NCBI GenBank assembly: GCA_964480915.1
Contig: CAYZRS010000006.1
Span: 79,159 to 143,158 of the forward strand
Source: CAWGCE01 sp964480915
Lineage (GTDB): Bacteria > Planctomycetota > Planctomycetia > Pirellulales > Pirellulaceae
Direction: 5' to 3'
Length of the DNA: 64,000 bases
Shown here: piece by piece, positions 8,454 to 16,296 of the stretch
Layout: each line of letters begins with the position of its first letter
How positions within the stretch are numbered: the first letter of the stretch is position 1
The notes under the pieces: model-generated
What the model was told of the DNA's origin: nothing
Database searches by the model: none
What the model saw: only the letters and a program-made list of their open reading frames with translations
Program-made: the position numbers and the translations under genes

Positions 8454-10570
8454 GCAAGCCACAGACTTCGAACCAAACGGGCAACGACGAGTTTCCACCG
8501 TTGCTGTCGTTTCAAGATGCGACCTATCTACGGCCCAATCAGAAGTGGATCTGCGGGCAAGAGTGTGGTGGCTGCGCGCTCGGGCCGACGGCGAAAGGTG
8601 ATTGCCAGGCGGGTGCCGAATGTCGGCCGCGTCGACACAACGATTCTTGGCTCTGTAACCGATCGAAGTTGCAGGGAGGCAAATGCAAAGAGGGGCCGAC
8701 GGCCGATGGCGAATGCTGTCGGAAAGTCACCTCCTGTGTGCCCCGCTTGGAGGCTCGTCAAAAGCGTTACCAATTCACCTTTTGGTGCGTCGCAGCGATG
8801 ATCGGCGCTGGGGCGTTGATGCTTAGCTCCGACCGCAGAAACGAATTTATCGTCCCCGGAGCATTAACTCAGCAGCATGCCGAGTTTTTTCGGGATCATG
8901 AATCGAAACGGTGCGCCGAATGCCACGGCACGGCCACTGCAGGATTGCCCGCTTGGACACTGGCAGCCATTTCGCCCAAGCAAGCGGTGGGCAAAACGCA
9001 GCCAGAGCTTTGCATGGAATGTCACGACAAGACAATATCTGCCGCTACGGCGCTGGCCGCCCATTCGCTGCCGGTTGGTCGATTGAATGATCTTTCGGCC
9101 GCCGCCAAACAGAGGTTGGGGGACGGGGCGACGCGGGCGGTGTTCCAGGCGGAATCCGAAGTCGCCTGTGCCGCCTGTCACGGTGAGCACCATGGCGCCA
9201 ATTTCGATCTGACCGCGATGTCAAATGCGCAGTGTGCTACCTGTCACCAAGATCAATTCACATCGTTCGGTGATGCGCATCCAGGATTTGGTGATTGGCC
9301 CTACGAACGTCGGACGCGCATCGCGTTCGATCATGTGGCCCATCAAGCCAAGTATTTTCCTGAATCCAACCAAGGAGAGTTCGATTGCGCGATGTGCCAC
9401 GAGCAGGGAGGGCCGACGGGGATTGTCAGCGTCAACAGTTTTGAGAAAGCGTGCGCCAGCTGCCACGATAAAAAGATCGAGCAAGGGAACGCTGCTGGCC
9501 TCGCGGTGCTGGCCTTGCCCATGCTCGATTTAGAGGCGATGCAGCAGCAAGGTCTCGCGGTCGGTCAATGGCCCGAGAATGCGAGCGGTTCGTTTGATGG
9601 TGGAATTGCACCGATGATGCGTTTGTTGCTCGGTAGCGATCGCCGCGCGTGGGCGGCGTTGGAGCAATTCGGTCCCGATTTCGATTTCTTGGACATTGAT
9701 GTCGAGAATGTGGACGAGTTGGAGGCGGCTCACGATATCGCTTGGGGAATTAAGCAACTTGTTTACGACTTGGCGAGGGACGCGAAGCAGACCTTTCGGC
9801 AACGTTTGGAGCGTTCTTTGCACGCTGCCGTTTCTGTCGAGCAAGCCGAAGCGCTATCGGCTCAGCTCTCGCCGGAACTGATCTCTGAGCTCCAGCGACA
9901 GTGGTTTCCCAAGCTGATGGAAGAGGTGCCTAACTATCGCCAGCAAAAAGGGCTGCCGGCCGATGGGCTCGAGGGTGCGGCAATGACTGACGGGGATATC
10001 ATGATTGGCAACTTGCCCGTCGGTTCACGATTAGGAAGTGCGGGCGGCGATTGGGTTCGCGACGATGAGACCTGCGAACTGAAAATGCAGCCCCGAAATC
10101 ATGCTTCCGCCTTTCTGCATTCTTGGATCGAGCTCTTGGGAAGCAACTCGCAGCGTGTGTTGCCAGAAACCAGCTGGCCCCTCCGGTCGCTTATGTTGAA
10201 ACAGACCGGGCTGGGACAATGCGTGACTTGCCACAGCGTCGATCAAAAGGATGAAAATCATTTCGTTGTGAATTGGGCACATGATGAGCAGTCGTCGCGT
10301 TCTCTAACGAAGTTTGCACACGGTCCCCACCTTCTGCAGCCGGGCCTTGAGAGTTGCACGAGCTGCCACGAGCTCGCACCGTCGCAACGCGTGATGGCCA
10401 ACTACGACGGATATGACCCGACGAGCTGTGTCAGCAATTTTGCCCCCATGTCACAGCAAGCGTGCGCACGCTGCCACCATCCTGAGGGTGCGGGTGACTC
10501 GTGTCTCAAATGTCACGACTACCATGCGAAAGAGCATCTTTCGCCCCTTTCAGCCGTTCTAAGTCGCTGA
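8450..10570 (+). CDS. Membrane-anchored decaheme cytochrome c with Cys-rich N-terminal domain
   Basis: A 706-residue protein. Residues 35-96 hold ten cysteines in a duplicated pattern (GPTAKGDC and GPTADGEC, each followed by Cys and Pro-Arg). One membrane helix follows at ~109-126, then a large region with ten CxxCH haem motifs: at 155, 188, 240, 262, 313, 335, 591, 636, 672 and 685. The Cys-rich part probably faces the cytoplasm and may bind Fe-S clusters or metal, while the haem part faces the periplasm. Residues ~345-585 lack haems and separate a hexaheme from a tetraheme module. The ATG overlaps the upstream stop (ATGA); an upstream in-frame start at 8357 lies inside the previous gene and was rejected. 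This is the last gene of the redox operon. Overall it resembles cytochrome c3/c7-type multihemes. Confidence 0.88.
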   Translation: MSKPQTSNQTGNDEFPPLLSFQDATYLRPNQKWICGQECGGCALGPTAKGDCQAGAECRPRRHNDSWLCNRSKLQGGKCKEGPTADGECCRKVTSCVPRLEARQKRYQFTFWCVAAMIGAGALMLSSDRRNEFIVPGALTQQHAEFFRDHESKRCAECHGTATAGLPAWTLAAISPKQAVGKTQPELCMECHDKTISAATALAAHSLPVGRLNDLSAAAKQRLGDGATRAVFQAESEVACAACHGEHHGANFDLTAMSNAQCATCHQDQFTSFGDAHPGFGDWPYERRTRIAFDHVAHQAKYFPESNQGEFDCAMCHEQGGPTGIVSVNSFEKACASCHDKKIEQGNAAGLAVLALPMLDLEAMQQQGLAVGQWPENASGSFDGGIAPMMRLLLGSDRRAWAALEQFGPDFDFLDIDVENVDELEAAHDIAWGIKQLVYDLARDAKQTFRQRLERSLHAAVSVEQAEALSAQLSPELISELQRQWFPKLMEEVPNYRQQKGLPADGLEGAAMTDGDIMIGNLPVGSRLGSAGGDWVRDDETCELKMQPRNHASAFLHSWIELLGSNSQRVLPETSWPLRSLMLKQTGLGQCVTCHSVDQKDENHFVVNWAHDEQSSRSLTKFAHGPHLLQPGLESCTSCHELAPSQRVMANYDGYDPTSCVSNFAPMSQQACARCHHPEGAGDSCLKCHDYHAKEHLSPLSAVLSR

Positions 10571-10664
10571 GAAATCGCACCGTTTGCCAAAAAAGCTGTG
10601 ACACCGAGCTTTCGCTGCGGGGGCAAAAACACTCATTTTTCTGGCGCAATGTTCGCTATGGAGT

Positions 10665-10686
10665 CCTCAATTGTGAATAATTGAGG
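10665..10686 (+). other. Perfect 8-bp hairpin between redox operon and PEP-CTERM gene
   Basis: CCTCAATT and AATTGAGG form a perfect 8-bp stem around a six-base loop. No T-run follows on either strand, so it is not a standard intrinsic terminator. It lies just upstream of a putative promoter and could be an operator or a 3' RNA-stabilising structure for the redox operon. Confidence 0.4.
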
Positions 10687-10693
10687 TGGTTCG

Positions 10694-10721
10694 TTGACCC
10701 ATCGAGTTAGACTGGTAGATT
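10694..10721 (+). promoter_or_regulatory. Putative sigma-70-type promoter for the first PEP-CTERM gene
   Basis: TTGACC (10694-10699) and TAGATT (10716-10721) are separated by 16 bases, 46 bases before the start codon of the downstream gene. An AGGAG ribosome-binding site follows at 10756-10760. Assigned by eye only. Confidence 0.4.
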
Positions 10722-10767
10722 CCATCCTTGGGCAAGGAATGACTGAATCATGCAAAGGAGCTAATGA

Positions 10768-12516
10768 ATGCAATCCCTGAGTAAACTGGCCGCGGCCGTG
10801 GCGATCTCACTCGTTTCGGCAACTGCCTATGGGCAGTTACAAATCACAGAACTCATTTCGGATTCATTGAGTCCGGAGCCACGTTGGGAATGGGTCGAAG
10901 TCCGTAATGCCGGTGGAACGGCGCTCGACTTGAACGGCTATGTCTTTGACGACATCAATGGCAATATCTTGGGAGGTCCGAACATCAATAGTTCGGATGG
11001 TCCCACCATGGTTCCGGCTGGCGGCGTCGCCGTACTCTACAACGGTTCGCAGTTCGACAACGACCCTCAAATCTATCGCGACGCTTGGCAACTCTCGGCG
11101 TCGGTCCCGATGATCGCCGTTTCTGCCGCACCCTCTTTAAACAATGGGGCCGATCACCTTGGTTTCTGGTCATCCTATACCGCGTATGAAATGGATTCGG
11201 TCGACGACGGCATGGGAACGTTGATCAGAAACGGTTTCGCGAACACCGTCGCCGATTTTGATTACGGTACGGCACCAGGTGCGGGAGCAGGCATTTCGCA
11301 ATACTGGCTCGGGACTGGCAGCTATCAGGATGGAGCCAATTGGGCGACGAGTCAGGCTGGTGTTGATGGTGCCACGACAAGCATTGAAATTTCCGTGGTC
11401 GATGCCGTGAACAGCATTGCTGATGTGGGGAATCCGGGCATTGTTCCGGCTGGTCCTCAGGCCGCAGGTTTGATCATTTCCGAAATCATGTACAACCCGC
11501 GTTCCCCAGAAGCAGACTGGGAGTGGATCGAAGTCGTTAACAACACAGGCGGTAACATTGACTTCGGTGCCAACGGCTATTTTCTTGATGATCTCAACGG
11601 GACTCTAGCAGGCCCGAACGTGGCTAGTGGATCGATTGCTGATGGTCAGGTCGCGGTGCTATTCAACGATGAGGTGGCTCCGGCAGATTTCGCCACCGCT
11701 TGGGGTGCCGGTCTGAACGCAATCCCCGTTTCCGATTGGGGTACATTGCTGAACAACGGCGGCGACACCATTGGTCTTTGGAGCGACGCGGCAGCCTATG
11801 CAGCGGACGACCGAGCGAATCTCGATTTCGATGGTGCGGAAGTCTTCGTGACTTATGACGATGATGGTACGGTCTGGGTCCAAGACGATGGCAACGGATC
11901 GATTTCTCTCACGGATCTCACCGATGCGGCCACGCCCGCTAATTGGGCCTTGAGTGCTCCAGGGGATGCGCTCTCTTCCTTCAATGCCTCACCCGTTGGT
12001 GGCATCGTCATCGAACATTTGGGTGGTGACGTGGGTAGCCCGGGTTCTTTTGGCGCAGTTTCGACACCGACGGGCGACTTCGATGGCAATGGCGTGTATG
12101 AGTGTGCCGATGTCGACGGATTGGTGAGCGAAATTGCGGCCGGCACAAACAACTTGGCTTTCGACCTGACGGGCGATGGTGCTGTGGATGATGCCGACCT
12201 GACGGCATGGTTGGCCGAAGCCGGTTCGACGGGCGGACTCACGGCGTCGGGCAATCCCGTCTTGCCGGGCGACGCGAATCTGGATGGGAGCGTCAACGGC
12301 CAAGACTTCGTGGTCTGGAACGCGTCCAAGTTTACCGCCACCGCAGCCTGGTGCAGCGGCGATTTCAATGCCGACGGCAGCGTCGACGGTCAGGATTTTG
12401 TGATCTGGAACTCGAACAAATTCATGACGGCCGATGCGGCAGCGGTGCCCGAACCATCCTCGCCATGGGCGTTGCTGGTTGGTGTGTTCGGACTCTGGCA
12501 GATTCGTCGCAAATAG
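10768..12516 (+). CDS. Secreted lamin-tail/dockerin-like protein with PEP-CTERM anchor
   Basis: A 582-residue exported protein. A signal peptide (1-22) is followed by two lamin-tail-like (LTD) beta domains, at ~24-150 and ~235-400, each starting with the pattern ITELI/ISEIM ... WEWVEVRN/WEWIEVVN. Residues ~435-555 contain dockerin-like calcium-binding repeats rich in Asp/Asn (GDFDGNGVYE, DLTGDGAVDD, GDANLDGSVN, GDFNADGSVD). The C-terminus has VPEP, a hydrophobic helix and a short basic end (RRK), the PEP-CTERM sorting signal. Such proteins are typically sorted by exosortase and retained at, or released from, the cell surface. An AGGAG site precedes the ATG by seven bases. A strong terminator follows the gene. 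A related smaller gene lies immediately downstream, with an almost identical repeat segment. Confidence 0.9.
   Translation: MQSLSKLAAAVAISLVSATAYGQLQITELISDSLSPEPRWEWVEVRNAGGTALDLNGYVFDDINGNILGGPNINSSDGPTMVPAGGVAVLYNGSQFDNDPQIYRDAWQLSASVPMIAVSAAPSLNNGADHLGFWSSYTAYEMDSVDDGMGTLIRNGFANTVADFDYGTAPGAGAGISQYWLGTGSYQDGANWATSQAGVDGATTSIEISVVDAVNSIADVGNPGIVPAGPQAAGLIISEIMYNPRSPEADWEWIEVVNNTGGNIDFGANGYFLDDLNGTLAGPNVASGSIADGQVAVLFNDEVAPADFATAWGAGLNAIPVSDWGTLLNNGGDTIGLWSDAAAYAADDRANLDFDGAEVFVTYDDDGTVWVQDDGNGSISLTDLTDAATPANWALSAPGDALSSFNASPVGGIVIEHLGGDVGSPGSFGAVSTPTGDFDGNGVYECADVDGLVSEIAAGTNNLAFDLTGDGAVDDADLTAWLAEAGSTGGLTASGNPVLPGDANLDGSVNGQDFVVWNASKFTATAAWCSGDFNADGSVDGQDFVIWNSNKFMTADAAAVPEPSSPWALLVGVFGLWQIRRK
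12250..12302 (+). repeat. Near-identical 53-bp segment shared with 13580-13632 (copy 1)
   Basis: This part of the dockerin-like region matches the second PEP-CTERM gene at 51 of 53 bases, far above the similarity of the surrounding coding sequence. It suggests recent duplication or gene conversion of the calcium-binding repeat between the two genes. Confidence 0.8.
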
Positions 12517-12544
12517 CTTTCCAGCCTCTATTTAGGATGTTTTC

Positions 12545-12580
12545 GAGAGCCTGGCCGCCAAGCGGTCAGGCTCTCTTTTT
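12545..12580 (+). terminator. Intrinsic terminator after the first PEP-CTERM gene
   Basis: A 13-bp stem (GAGAGCCTGGCCG with CGGTCAGGCTCTC, one G-T wobble) around a five-base loop is followed directly by TTTTT. It lies 28 bases after the stop codon and should end transcription before the next gene. Confidence 0.88.
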
Positions 12581-12664
12581 GGCTGGGGCGCGCATCGTCC
12601 GTGACTTTGTTACCCCCCGAAGGTATTATGGTAGGGCTTAAGAAATCCTATCGGGGAACTAGAC

Positions 12665-13849
12665 TTGATTTCATGCGCAGCCAACGGTCGCAGACTAGTG
12701 GTGACATTGCTGATGGCAGTTTCCGCTCAGTGTGCATGGGGAATCTCGATCAACGAGATCCGGATCGATCAATTTGGCGGAAACGATCCTGATGAGTATT
12801 TCGAGCTCGAAGGGAGTCCGGGGGAATCTCTGGATGGTCTCTCCTATCTAGTGATTGGCGATCCGTCTGGAACGGGAAGCGGTGTCATCGAGCAGATCAT
12901 CAGTCTCGACGGTCGCTTCATTGGGGACGACGGATTCTTTCTTGCGACGAAATCAACGTTTGGCGCTCCCGGCACCGCCTTCGAGGGAATCGTCACCGAC
13001 ATGACGGTTAATCTGAATTTTGAGAATTCGGACAACGTCACCCACCTGTTGGTCAACGGTCTTGATGAGATGACGGTCAATGGTGAAAACCTTGACCTTG
13101 ATGACAATGGGACACTCGACGTCACTCCGTGGAGCGGCGTCATTGACGCGATCGGTTTGGTGGAAAGTCCTGATCTCTCTGCGGCCGGTTCCGAATGGTA
13201 TTACGGCGCTCATTTGGGATTTGTTGACATCGGTCCTGATATGGCGGGCGGCTTTGCCTTCGTGCCAGGGCATGTCTACCGCGAAAATAACGGTGGTAGT
13301 CAGTTTGTGATTGGCGAGTTTAGTCTCGATGTTTCTGATCCCAATATCACGATTGACGATACGCCAGGCAGTTCGAACAGTGGTGGCAATTCGGGCACCG
13401 ACGGAGACTTCGACAACAATGGCGTCTATGAGTGCCTCGACGTTGATTCACTGGTGGCCGAAATCGTCGCGGCGACGAACAATTCGGACTTTGATCTCAA
13501 CGGTGATGGAACGGTTGACGACAACGACTTGGCGGCTTGGTTGGCAGAAGCGGGCTCGACCGGCGGTCTGACGGCATCTGGCAATCCCGTCTTGCCGGGC
13601 GATGCCAATCTGGATGGGAGCGTCAACGGCCAGGATTTCGTCGCTTGGAACACTCATAAATTTACATCGGTGCCGTCTTGGTGCAGCGGGGACTTCAACG
13701 CGGATGGCGAAGTGAACGGCCCCGATTTCGTGATTTGGAATAACCACAAATTCCAAACGGCCGATGCTCGTGCGATCGTGCCCGAGCCGTGTGGCTTGCT
13801 CTTGGTCGGAATGGGCCTCTGCGTCCTGGGGATTGGTCGACGACAGTGA
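12665..13849 (+). CDS. Secreted PEP-CTERM protein with dockerin-like repeats
   Basis: A 394-residue exported protein. A signal peptide spans ~1-26 (basic RR, LVVTLLMAVSA core, CAWG). Residues ~27-235 are a beta-rich domain starting INEIRIDQ ... DEYFELEG, like the lamin-tail-related domain of planctomycete surface proteins. Residues ~245-365 are dockerin-like Asp-rich repeats closely related to those of the upstream gene. The C-terminus has VPEP, a Gly/Leu-rich helix and RRQ, a PEP-CTERM sorting signal. No ATG gives the signal peptide in frame, so translation probably starts at TTG 12665 with a GGGGA site upstream; this start is moderately certain. The gene has its own transcript, since a terminator precedes it. 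Confidence 0.85.
   Translation: MISCAANGRRLVVTLLMAVSAQCAWGISINEIRIDQFGGNDPDEYFELEGSPGESLDGLSYLVIGDPSGTGSGVIEQIISLDGRFIGDDGFFLATKSTFGAPGTAFEGIVTDMTVNLNFENSDNVTHLLVNGLDEMTVNGENLDLDDNGTLDVTPWSGVIDAIGLVESPDLSAAGSEWYYGAHLGFVDIGPDMAGGFAFVPGHVYRENNGGSQFVIGEFSLDVSDPNITIDDTPGSSNSGGNSGTDGDFDNNGVYECLDVDSLVAEIVAATNNSDFDLNGDGTVDDNDLAAWLAEAGSTGGLTASGNPVLPGDANLDGSVNGQDFVAWNTHKFTSVPSWCSGDFNADGEVNGPDFVIWNNHKFQTADARAIVPEPCGLLLVGMGLCVLGIGRRQ
13580..13632 (+). repeat. Near-identical 53-bp segment shared with 12250-12302 (copy 2)
   Basis: This matches copy 1 with two substitutions (GACGCG versus GATGCC). Both copies encode the same reading frame of the dockerin-like repeat, with the peptide core NPVLPGDANLDGSVNGQD. 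Confidence 0.8.
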
Positions 13850-14019
13850 ACAGCGACGCCTACAGGCGAACGAATCATTCATCTGTGCTGCACCAGCGCG
13901 TTATTGTCGCTACGATCCGCAATCTTTCCGTAGGTATCAAGGTTTGCCGCGGTAAGGTCGTTATTACTTAAGCGACGCTTACCGTGAGCGCGGCGAGATC
14001 CCTTGTAAACCATGAATCC

Positions 14020-15669
14020 ATGCAAAACCCCACCGCCTTATTCGCCGAGCTAGGATTCGCCGTTTTTGAACGCGTCGCGGACCGAGTCTTCAAGCCGATT
14101 GGCAGCCTGCCTTCGTGGTGGGATCAAATTGGCCAGCTGACCGACAATCTCTTTGTCCCGTCATCCAAACAGGCGTTCTTGCAAAGCTTTTTGGACGATT
14201 CGGAAGATCTTTGGAGCCAGACATCGGAAAGTGGTCAGCTCGGTTCCGCCATTTGGGAACTGAGTCGTGAAGAGCAGCTGCTCTATGTCCAGATCATCGC
14301 TCGACGGAGCGATGGAACAAACTTGCTCATTTTTCACAACGTCGACACGACGGGTGAGGGGCTGCGGGCCCAGCTGCAGGCCGGTCGCGATTCTCAATTG
14401 GAATTGATGCGCGACATTGCTCGTCGCCAGCAGTTAGAAATCGAATTGCGAAGTGCTCATCGAGCGTCCGAAAAACTGCACCAGGCAAGAACCGCCTTCC
14501 TAGCCAACGTCAGCCATGAATTACGCACACCTCTCACCTCCATTTTGGGAATGGTCGAGATGTTGAAGGAAGCAGAGGTTGACGATCAACAGTTGAAGTG
14601 TGGAAGTGTCATCGAAAGATCGGCCCACAGTTTGTTGCGGTTGGTGAACGACGTACTGGATATGTCGAAGTACGATGCGGGAAATGTCGAGTTGGAATGC
14701 CAAGAGCTACCACTTGCTCGGCTGATCGAAGAACTTCGCAATGACTTCAGTCAGGCGGCAAAACAGAAGGGAATCGAGTTCGTTGCCGAGTTGGACGAAT
14801 CGTGTCCGCCGTCGATTTGGCAAGACCCACTGCGGCTGCGTCAGGTTCTCAATAACCTCATCGACAACGCGATTCGGTTCACCGACGCGGGTGTCGTCTC
14901 GGTAACGATCGAACCCGACCTGCGACAAGATCGAATGCTCAAATGTATCGTTGCCGACACGGGGATGGGGATTCCTCGCGAGAAGCATGAGGTGATCTTT
15001 GATTCGTTCACCCAAGTCGACGCCTCCCATACCCGGGAGTACGGCGGAACGGGACTGGGGTTGGCGATTGCGAATAAACTTGTGGGGCTCTTAGGTGGCA
15101 ATCTGCAATTAGAGAGTGTCGTTGGAGAAGGGAGCAAATTTACGTTTTATGTTCCCCATCGGGCACCACAATCTGAAAAGGTGACCGTCGATACGTCCGG
15201 AGGGAGCCTCGAAGCGGAGGATGGCGACCTCGCGGGAGTGACGGTTTTGATCGCCGAAGACAATACGGTCAATCGCCGCTACATTCGCCACGTTGTCGAA
15301 CGGGCGCAGGCCGACGAGGTGCTGGAAGCAGATAACGGGCAACGAGTTCTGGATCTTCTGCGAGACCACGAAGTCGACGTCATTGTGATGGATTGTCAAA
15401 TGCCAATTTTGGACGGATTGGCTGCGACGGCGATCATTCGGGCGGCTGAGAATCGGGTTGGCGGCCACATGCCGATCGTCGCAGTCACAGCGCACGCAAT
15501 GAAACAGGATGTTGACCACTGTTTAGCGGTCGGGATGGACGCACATCTTGCGAAGCCGTTCAAGCCAAACGAGCTTCGAATTAAAATTCGCAGTGCGCTA
15601 AGAACAAAGGCGGTTTCGGTCGCCGGTTCGCTGGGTGAAGAGTTACTGAAACAACACAACATAGGTTAG
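14020..15669 (+). CDS. Hybrid sensor histidine kinase with C-terminal receiver domain
   Basis: A 549-residue cytoplasmic kinase without membrane helices. Residues ~5-115 are PAS-like (inferred from the ending LLYVQIIARRSDG), followed by a short coiled coil. The HisKA domain has SHELRTPL with phospho-acceptor H166. The ATP-binding domain has the N-box near 279, DTGMGIP at 313-319 and GGTGLGLAI at 342-350. A receiver domain (~405-530) has E413/D414, phospho-acceptor D458 and K512. No histidine phosphotransfer domain or output domain follows, so the partner is encoded elsewhere. I prefer the ATG at 14020 over an in-frame GTG at 13984. It heads a tight four-gene cluster (gaps 39, 27 and 37 bases) that ends with a Ras-like GTPase, so it may control, or be controlled by, that GTPase system. 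Confidence 0.93.
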   Translation: MQNPTALFAELGFAVFERVADRVFKPIGSLPSWWDQIGQLTDNLFVPSSKQAFLQSFLDDSEDLWSQTSESGQLGSAIWELSREEQLLYVQIIARRSDGTNLLIFHNVDTTGEGLRAQLQAGRDSQLELMRDIARRQQLEIELRSAHRASEKLHQARTAFLANVSHELRTPLTSILGMVEMLKEAEVDDQQLKCGSVIERSAHSLLRLVNDVLDMSKYDAGNVELECQELPLARLIEELRNDFSQAAKQKGIEFVAELDESCPPSIWQDPLRLRQVLNNLIDNAIRFTDAGVVSVTIEPDLRQDRMLKCIVADTGMGIPREKHEVIFDSFTQVDASHTREYGGTGLGLAIANKLVGLLGGNLQLESVVGEGSKFTFYVPHRAPQSEKVTVDTSGGSLEAEDGDLAGVTVLIAEDNTVNRRYIRHVVERAQADEVLEADNGQRVLDLLRDHEVDVIVMDCQMPILDGLAATAIIRAAENRVGGHMPIVAVTAHAMKQDVDHCLAVGMDAHLAKPFKPNELRIKIRSALRTKAVSVAGSLGEELLKQHNIG

Positions 15670-15708
15670 CCAAACTTCTCGGCTAAAGATTTAGAAAGGG
15701 ACGATCGC

Positions 15709-16269
15709 ATGGCGAGCGCCGAAAAAAAGAATGGGCAAGCAGGAGGCTCGGTAGGAGGAAACTCGAGCCTGTCGCAAGTTCGAGAGATTCTCGTTGGTCC
15801 GCGGTTTCGCGAATACGAACGCCGGATTGCGCGACTAACCAAAAAGGTGTCTAAAGAGATCGAATCGCTCCGTGAAGAGATGACTCAGCAAGGCGAAGAG
15901 CTGGAAGAGTTTGTCCGCAACGAAGTGGCGACGCTGCAAGATCAGATCAAGAAGGTCGGGACAACTCACGGCGCATCGATCAAAGATCTGCAGAAAGAGA
16001 CTCGCCAGCTGACTGCCTCGACGGAAAAAAGTTCGACACGTCTGGAAGACAAACTGACAAAGTCTGCCGAATCCCTCAAACTCCTTGCAACGCAGCAATC
16101 TGAAAAAGTGCGCGTCGCGGTCGAAAAACGTTGTGACGGCCTGCAAGAGACCGTAGAGGCGTTGGAAGAGTTTGTGGAAGGTGCTGAATCGGAACGCGAA
16201 GCGTTGGGCCGCACGTTCCAACAATTGGTGCAAACGTTGACCAGTGATTCCAAGTCTCGTCGCAAGTAA
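15709..16269 (+). CDS. Cytoplasmic coiled-coil protein of unknown function
   Basis: A 186-residue, highly charged protein. Residues ~25-175 are almost continuous heptad-rich helix (Glu, Lys, Gln, Leu). It lacks a signal peptide or membrane segment. The segment REILVGPRFREYERRIARL (~26-44) looks like a conserved start before the coiled coil. An AAAGGG ribosome-binding site precedes the ATG. The family is not recognised. The gene sits 39 bases after the histidine kinase and 27 bases before the OmpA-type trans-envelope protein, so it probably works as a scaffold or linker in the same system, perhaps joining the kinase or GTPase to the cytoplasmic part of the membrane protein. That role is inference from position and structure only. 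Confidence 0.8.
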   Translation: MASAEKKNGQAGGSVGGNSSLSQVREILVGPRFREYERRIARLTKKVSKEIESLREEMTQQGEELEEFVRNEVATLQDQIKKVGTTHGASIKDLQKETRQLTASTEKSSTRLEDKLTKSAESLKLLATQQSEKVRVAVEKRCDGLQETVEALEEFVEGAESEREALGRTFQQLVQTLTSDSKSRRK

Positions 16270-16296
16270 TCAGGCCGAAACGTTCGCGATGCATCG

